A stretch of DNA of 37,451 bases from NCBI GenBank assembly GCA_018242585.1, contig JAFEBQ010000039.1, positions 1-37,451 of the forward strand. Reading direction: 5' to 3'. Shown here one piece after another: positions 34,179-37,451 of the stretch. The notes below the pieces were generated by a model. It was not told where the DNA came from. It saw only the letters and a list, made by a program, of their open reading frames with translations, and did no database searches. Each line of letters opens with the position of its first letter. Within the stretch, counting starts at the first letter, position 1. The stretch is from Planctomycetota bacterium (GTDB lineage: Bacteria; Planctomycetota; Planctomycetia; Pirellulales; PNKZ01). Position numbers and translations under genes: made by a program.

Positions 34179-35114
34179 TTACTTCGTCTCGTCCGCCGAG
34201 GCGTCGGCGAACATCGCGTCAATGAACTCGCCCGGGTCGAAGACCGCCAGATCGTCGGCCTTTTCACCGACGCCGATGAACTTGACGGGCAATCCCATCT
34301 GCTGGGCGATCGCCACGACGACTCCCCCCTTGGCGGTGCCGTCGACCTTGGCCAGCACGATGCCGGTGCATTGCACCGCCTCGGTGAAGTGCTTGGCCTG
34401 GCTGATGCCGTTCTGGCCGGTCGTGGCGTCAAGAACCAGCAGCGCCTCGTGCGGCGCGTCGGCGATCTGCTTGCTGATCACGCGGCGAATCTTCTCCAAC
34501 TCGGCCATCAGATTCTTTTGCGTTTGCAAACGTCCGGCCGTATCGACAATGCACACGTCGGCGCCGGTTTCGAGCGCGCGAGCCACGGCCCGATGGGCCA
34601 CGCTGGCGGGGTCGCTGTTGGCTGGCGCGGTCACGATGTCGGCCCCCAATCGCCCAGCCCAGATCGTCAACTGCTCGATCGCGCCGGCGCGAAACGTGTC
34701 GCCGGCGCCGAGCACCACCGATTTGCCTTGCGACTTGAACCACTGGGTCAGCTTGGCGATGGATGTTGTTTTGCCCGCCCCGTTCACCCCCGCCACTAGC
34801 ACGACGGTCGGCCCGCTCGTGGCCATGGTGACCGGCGCGCCCAAGTGGGACATCAGCGTCTTGAACTTTGTCTTGATATGCGCCAGCACGTCGGACATCT
34901 CGACGACGCGCCCGCGGAAGGCCGTGCGAATGTCATCGACGACCGCGGTCGTGGCCTGGACGCCGACATCGGTCTTGATGAGCGTGGCGTAAAGTTGCTC
35001 GAGGAAGGCGTCGTCGACCAGCCGGCCTTCCGACTTGAACAAGTCGCGAATGTCGGTGTTGAGCAACCGGGTGGTCTTCTTGAGGCCGTCTTTGAGCTTG
35101 TCAAACCATCCCAT
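34179..35114 (-). CDS. ftsY: Signal recognition particle receptor FtsY
   Basis: 311 residues. The NG domain has the P-loop GVNGAGKTTSIAKL, the G2-like VVLGAGDTFRAGAIEQL, DTAGRLQTQKNLMAELEKI, and the GVGEKADDLAVFDPGEFIDAMF end. It is short, with no acidic N-terminal A domain, starting MGWFDKLKDGLKKT as a membrane-binding helix. The G4 motif usually written TKLDGTAKGG is AKVDGTAKGG here, with Ala in place of Thr. FtsY docks SRP-ribosome complexes at the membrane. The gene follows nusB on the same strand with a gap of about 105 bases. Confidence 0.96.
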   Translation of the reverse strand: MGWFDKLKDGLKKTTRLLNTDIRDLFKSEGRLVDDAFLEQLYATLIKTDVGVQATTAVVDDIRTAFRGRVVEMSDVLAHIKTKFKTLMSHLGAPVTMATSGPTVVLVAGVNGAGKTTSIAKLTQWFKSQGKSVVLGAGDTFRAGAIEQLTIWAGRLGADIVTAPANSDPASVAHRAVARALETGADVCIVDTAGRLQTQKNLMAELEKIRRVISKQIADAPHEALLVLDATTGQNGISQAKHFTEAVQCTGIVLAKVDGTAKGGVVVAIAQQMGLPVKFIGVGEKADDLAVFDPGEFIDAMFADASADETK

Positions 35115-35219
35115 GCCGAACTGTTTCCTTGGCGTTGCCGATTCAGCGATGCTTGTCCGCCGGAGGTGTGCGAGCGAATGCCCCCGCGGCCGGCGGCGGC
35201 CCGATGAAATGAGTGACTG

Positions 35220-35642
35220 TTAGCCCGTTGGCGGTTGGCCGCCCGGCTGGCGATTCATCAGCCGGTCGAGAATGCCGTTGACGAACTGGGCCGAATGGGC
35301 CGTACCGAACCGCTTGGCCAGTTCGACCGCTTCGTTGATCGCCACCCGGTCGGGCGTGTCGGTGTACAGAATCTCGAAGGCCCCCAGCCGCAGAATGTTC
35401 CGGTCGGTGCCGGCCATCCGGTCGAGCGACCAGTTGTCGGCCGTGCTGGCCAGTAAGGCGTCAAGCTCGCCCCGGTTGCGACGAACGCCGCTCAGCAGGC
35501 TGCGCCCCAACTCAACCAACTCGGGCACGCGCAGCCGCTGCTGCAAGAACTCATCGGACACGGCGGGGTTGGCCCCGGTGTTCAGGTCGTCCTGAAACAG
35601 AACCTGCAGCACGACTTCACGAGCACGACTACGACGCGACAT
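35220..35642 (-). CDS. nusB: Transcription antitermination factor NusB
   Basis: 140 residues from the ATG at 35642, which fits the family size; the open frame reaches 35723 but the extra 27 residues do not look like NusB. The chain begins MSRRSRAREVVLQVLFQDD and has DRMAGTDRNILRLGAFEILY and RVAINEAVELAKRFGTAHSAQFVNGILD, both diagnostic. NusB with S10 binds boxA in rRNA leaders. It stands directly upstream of ftsY and may be co-transcribed. Confidence 0.95.
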   Translation of the reverse strand: MSRRSRAREVVLQVLFQDDLNTGANPAVSDEFLQQRLRVPELVELGRSLLSGVRRNRGELDALLASTADNWSLDRMAGTDRNILRLGAFEILYTDTPDRVAINEAVELAKRFGTAHSAQFVNGILDRLMNRQPGGQPPTG

Positions 35643-35823
35643 ATCAGCTTTGCTGTTGAATGGGCGATCATGGGCCGCGCCCTGATTTGAAAGGCGCGGC
35701 AAACAAACGAAACCAGACGTCAAAGTTTACCAGAAGTGTGCGGGTTTGGCGATTTGCCGCCGGTGCAGGTCGTGCAGTCCGACGCTTCACTCAATTTGGC
35801 AATTGAATCGTTGGTTCCACTTC

Positions 35824-36249
35824 CTATGGCGACTTGGGCGGCTTGCATTTGAGTTCGTGTTCGCACGAAACCGCAGGCGTGCAGCCAAATGGAATGGCCA
35901 AGGCAGTCTTGATTATGTCCTCAAGAAGTGTCTTGGGCAGAAAGCCACCAATGTCCTCAGCGGAGTATGAGACATTTGGCACCGCGACGACCCATGTGCA
36001 TATCGCTACAGTCGGCTTCCGTAGCTTTGTTTGACAAATGCCGCGAGGATGGTGTGGAACCGGTATCCAGCAGTCAGGCTGTGGATTGCGCCAGGTCGAC
36101 GAATGAGAACATCCTATTCCTGCAATAGTCGGCTCAACCTTGATGTCGGAATCTGAGCTGACAATGATTACCGGATGACGGCTAGGTGGACTGCCCTGAT
36201 CGTCCGGTATATCTAACCAGATAAGCTGGCCGTGTCTTGGAAGTGGCAC
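35824..36249 (-). CDS. PemK/MazF-family toxin-like protein
   Basis: 141 residues from a GTG at 36249, which has TAAGG six bases upstream; a TTG at 36264 is the alternative. The N-terminal HGQLIWLDIPDDQG, then RHPVIIVSSDSDI, and later HHPRGICQTKLRKPTVAICTW and GGFLPKTLLEDII match the layout of PemK/MazF-like growth inhibitors: a Gly-x-x-Trp strand, an RP/RH-V-x-V strand, and a final 'G.L....L..I' helix. Family members cut mRNA in a sequence-specific way and are neutralised by a cognate antitoxin. It is the last gene of a minus-strand operon, 15 bases after a small helical protein gene. The exact subfamily is uncertain. Confidence 0.6.
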   Translation of the reverse strand: MPLPRHGQLIWLDIPDDQGSPPSRHPVIIVSSDSDIKVEPTIAGIGCSHSSTWRNPQPDCWIPVPHHPRGICQTKLRKPTVAICTWVVAVPNVSYSAEDIGGFLPKTLLEDIIKTALAIPFGCTPAVSCEHELKCKPPKSP

Positions 36250-36264
36250 GACACACCTTAGCAA

Positions 36265-36549
36265 CTACCAGGGGCGATCCATCGGTTCGCTAAGGTTCGC
36301 CGGTTTACCAGATACCTGTGCCAACTTTAGCCATGTTGACGTTGGCGGGTTGATTTCGGTGATGCGCATGGCGGCGGCATGCTCTGCCCGGTCGACGTAC
36401 TGCAGAAGTGACGTGACGGTAGCGCGTAGCGTGTCCAATTCACGCTGCATCTCTATCATTTGCAGTCGCTGCGCAAGCTCCTGGACGCCGCGATTGATTA
36501 TCGTGCGCTCCAATCGTCCTTTGAGCGCAGGTGAGTTCGCGGCGCTCAT
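36265..36549 (-). CDS. Small coiled-coil protein, candidate antitoxin partner
   Basis: 94 residues from the ATG at 36549. Residues about 10-60 are charged and helical (LKGRLERTIINRGVQELAQR, MIEMQRELDTLRATVTSLLQY), probably a coiled coil. The last 30 residues are Pro-rich and likely unfolded. It lies 15 bases before the PemK/MazF-like gene, the position an antitoxin would take. It does not match an antitoxin family that I recognise and has no obvious DNA-binding motif. No clear Shine-Dalgarno bases precede the start. Confidence 0.55.
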   Translation of the reverse strand: MSAANSPALKGRLERTIINRGVQELAQRLQMIEMQRELDTLRATVTSLLQYVDRAEHAAAMRITEINPPTSTWLKLAQVSGKPANLSEPMDRPW

Positions 36550-36583
36550 GCATCGAAATTCAACATGGCGCGTACGGCAATGG

Positions 36584-37267
36584 CTATTGTCCAGCCAATT
36601 TTCGCGGCAACGGGTTAAGTCGTTCTGTGCTGGCATGCTCTGTTTTTGCCCCTGACGATTCAAGTATGAAGCAATCGAATCCGTCAAAAATAAACCCTGA
36701 CAACTGCACCAGATAATCCGCGCTGATGTTCGTCGCAGTTTCCGCTTCAATCGTGACCTGCAAACATTCGCCAATTTGCTTCCAGCTAACCGACGAAAAG
36801 CTGTCGCTTTCGATCTCCATTTCGGCCGCCTTTAATCGCATGGCCGAGCCACATGACTCCATCTCAATGCCAAGTAGCATTGTGACGATCCCACGTCGCG
36901 GCAGCGATTCAACCGGCCATAAAAATGCACCTTGCAGAAACACCTCTACAGATTGACCAAAAAATGGCTCAACAAGTTCGCTTAGTCGGTCAATCGATAC
37001 CGCGCTCAAATCATCCATTCCTCGGCGCGCAAAATCTTCGGCAAATCCATAATCCATGTGAAAGTGGCCGGTATCTGCGTCGCTCGGTTCGATGATTAAG
37101 CGAACAAGCGTTTTCTTGCCGTCGATCAAGCCACCGTCAGCCTGCACATAGACACCGCCCCCCGGCCGCTTCGCTAGGTCTTCAAGGACAGCGCGATCGG
37201 CGACATGGAAAGTTGCGCAGGCGGAAAGCCGCTCAAGCGCGAATTCGGTAAGTTCTGGCAGTCGCAT
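36584..37267 (-). CDS. Unknown 227-residue protein in the toxin operon
   Basis: Soluble, acidic, no signal peptide or membrane helix. Patterns seen: GGGVYVQADGGLIDGKKTLVR near residue 40, HFHMDYGFAEDFARRGMDDL in the middle, and FIFDGFDCFILESSG near the end. I do not recognise the family. It lies between a partial gene on its left edge (15 bases upstream) and the coiled-coil gene (34 bases downstream), all on one strand, so it belongs to the same operon. Codon use is visibly less GC-biased than in the upstream housekeeping genes, as for the rest of the operon. Confidence 0.6.
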   Translation of the reverse strand: MRLPELTEFALERLSACATFHVADRAVLEDLAKRPGGGVYVQADGGLIDGKKTLVRLIIEPSDADTGHFHMDYGFAEDFARRGMDDLSAVSIDRLSELVEPFFGQSVEVFLQGAFLWPVESLPRRGIVTMLLGIEMESCGSAMRLKAAEMEIESDSFSSVSWKQIGECLQVTIEAETATNISADYLVQLSGFIFDGFDCFILESSGAKTEHASTERLNPLPRKLAGQ

Positions 37268-37282
37268 GGTCGTAATCAGTCC

Positions 37283-37450
37283 CTAAGCAAATTGTAGGCC
37301 ACCATATTTGCTTGGACGTGGCCCCAGCGGGTGGGGCGGCATATTAGCGACAATCGATCGTGCGACAAATACGAACCTTTCCGTCTCTGGCGGCTCTAGA
37401 ATGACATGCGACCCGGCCTCTTGCAAGCAGTCAGCAACCACCGGCAGAGC
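37283..37450 (-). CDS. Partial C-terminal end of an unknown gene, cut by the window edge
   Basis: 55 codons and a TAG stop are open from the edge, reading ALPVVADCLQEAGSHVILEP at the cut and SKYGGLQFA at the end. The gene is 5'-truncated by the window. It lies 15 bases before the next gene of the operon on the same strand, and the reading has ordinary protein composition. Its identity cannot be told from this fragment. Confidence 0.5.
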   Translation of the reverse strand, partial: ALPVVADCLQEAGSHVILEPPETERFVFVARSIVANMPPHPLGPRPSKYGGLQFA

Positions 37451-37451
37451 C

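Noticed and set aside
1..37451. tRNA genes
   Set aside because: No sequence with a full T-arm GGTTCGAATCC-type pattern and matching acceptor ends was seen.

Overview
The window reads as chromosomal DNA from a planctomycete, most likely of the Pirellulales type. Pointers are the high-GC gene bodies, a hopanoid pair (squalene-hopene cyclase plus HpnH), a tandem-domain bacterial microcompartment (BMC) shell gene, McsA/McsB protein-arginine kinase, 'NPYxSP'-type small membrane proteins, paired planctomycete-style lipoproteins, a planctomycete-style outer-membrane porin and a TatC with a greatly enlarged periplasmic loop. The assignment rests on gene content only. No rRNA, tRNA, CRISPR array or recognisable insertion sequence was seen.

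Layout. 1-3411 (minus): shc then hpnH, hopanoid synthesis. 3736-5592 (plus): a DapA/NanA-family lyase whose C terminus looks like a BMC encapsulation peptide, then a BMC-T shell protein; I read this as a small satellite microcompartment locus and rank it as the most interesting item. 5621-15186: comEC, an S9 peptidase lipoprotein, a small membrane protein, an FKBP isomerase with a strong terminator, trpE, and a secreted sialidase-like protein. 15552-17209: mcsA-mcsB behind a good sigma70-like promoter. 17412-23225: coaD, two paralogous four-helix membrane proteins, a class-V aminotransferase, a 60-residue membrane protein, an unknown protein and a cobA-hemD fusion. 23469-28338: a TPR protein, rpsT, a PyrK-like reductase subunit overlapping rluB, and two paralogous short lipoproteins. 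28632-35642: manA, tatC, glnB (with the uridylylation tyrosine replaced by Phe), a gene-poor 1 kb stretch with hairpins, a porin, ftsY and nusB. 35824-37451: an AT-richer, tightly packed minus-strand operon ending in a PemK/MazF-like toxin and running off the right edge.

Most intergenic gaps are filled by a few palindromic repeat families: a 9-bp-stem CCCTCCC element (three copies), a CGCAAAGACGCAAAG inverted repeat (two copies and a possible degenerate half), an AGCGATTAG inverted repeat and a GGGTGGCACG inverted repeat. Several abut or enter genes: one touches the trpE start codon, one supplies the last codons of tatC, and two lie between the BMC cargo and shell genes. Three strong rho-independent terminators are visible, all on the minus strand; one (31714-31751) has no gene in front of it and points to an unannotated transcript.
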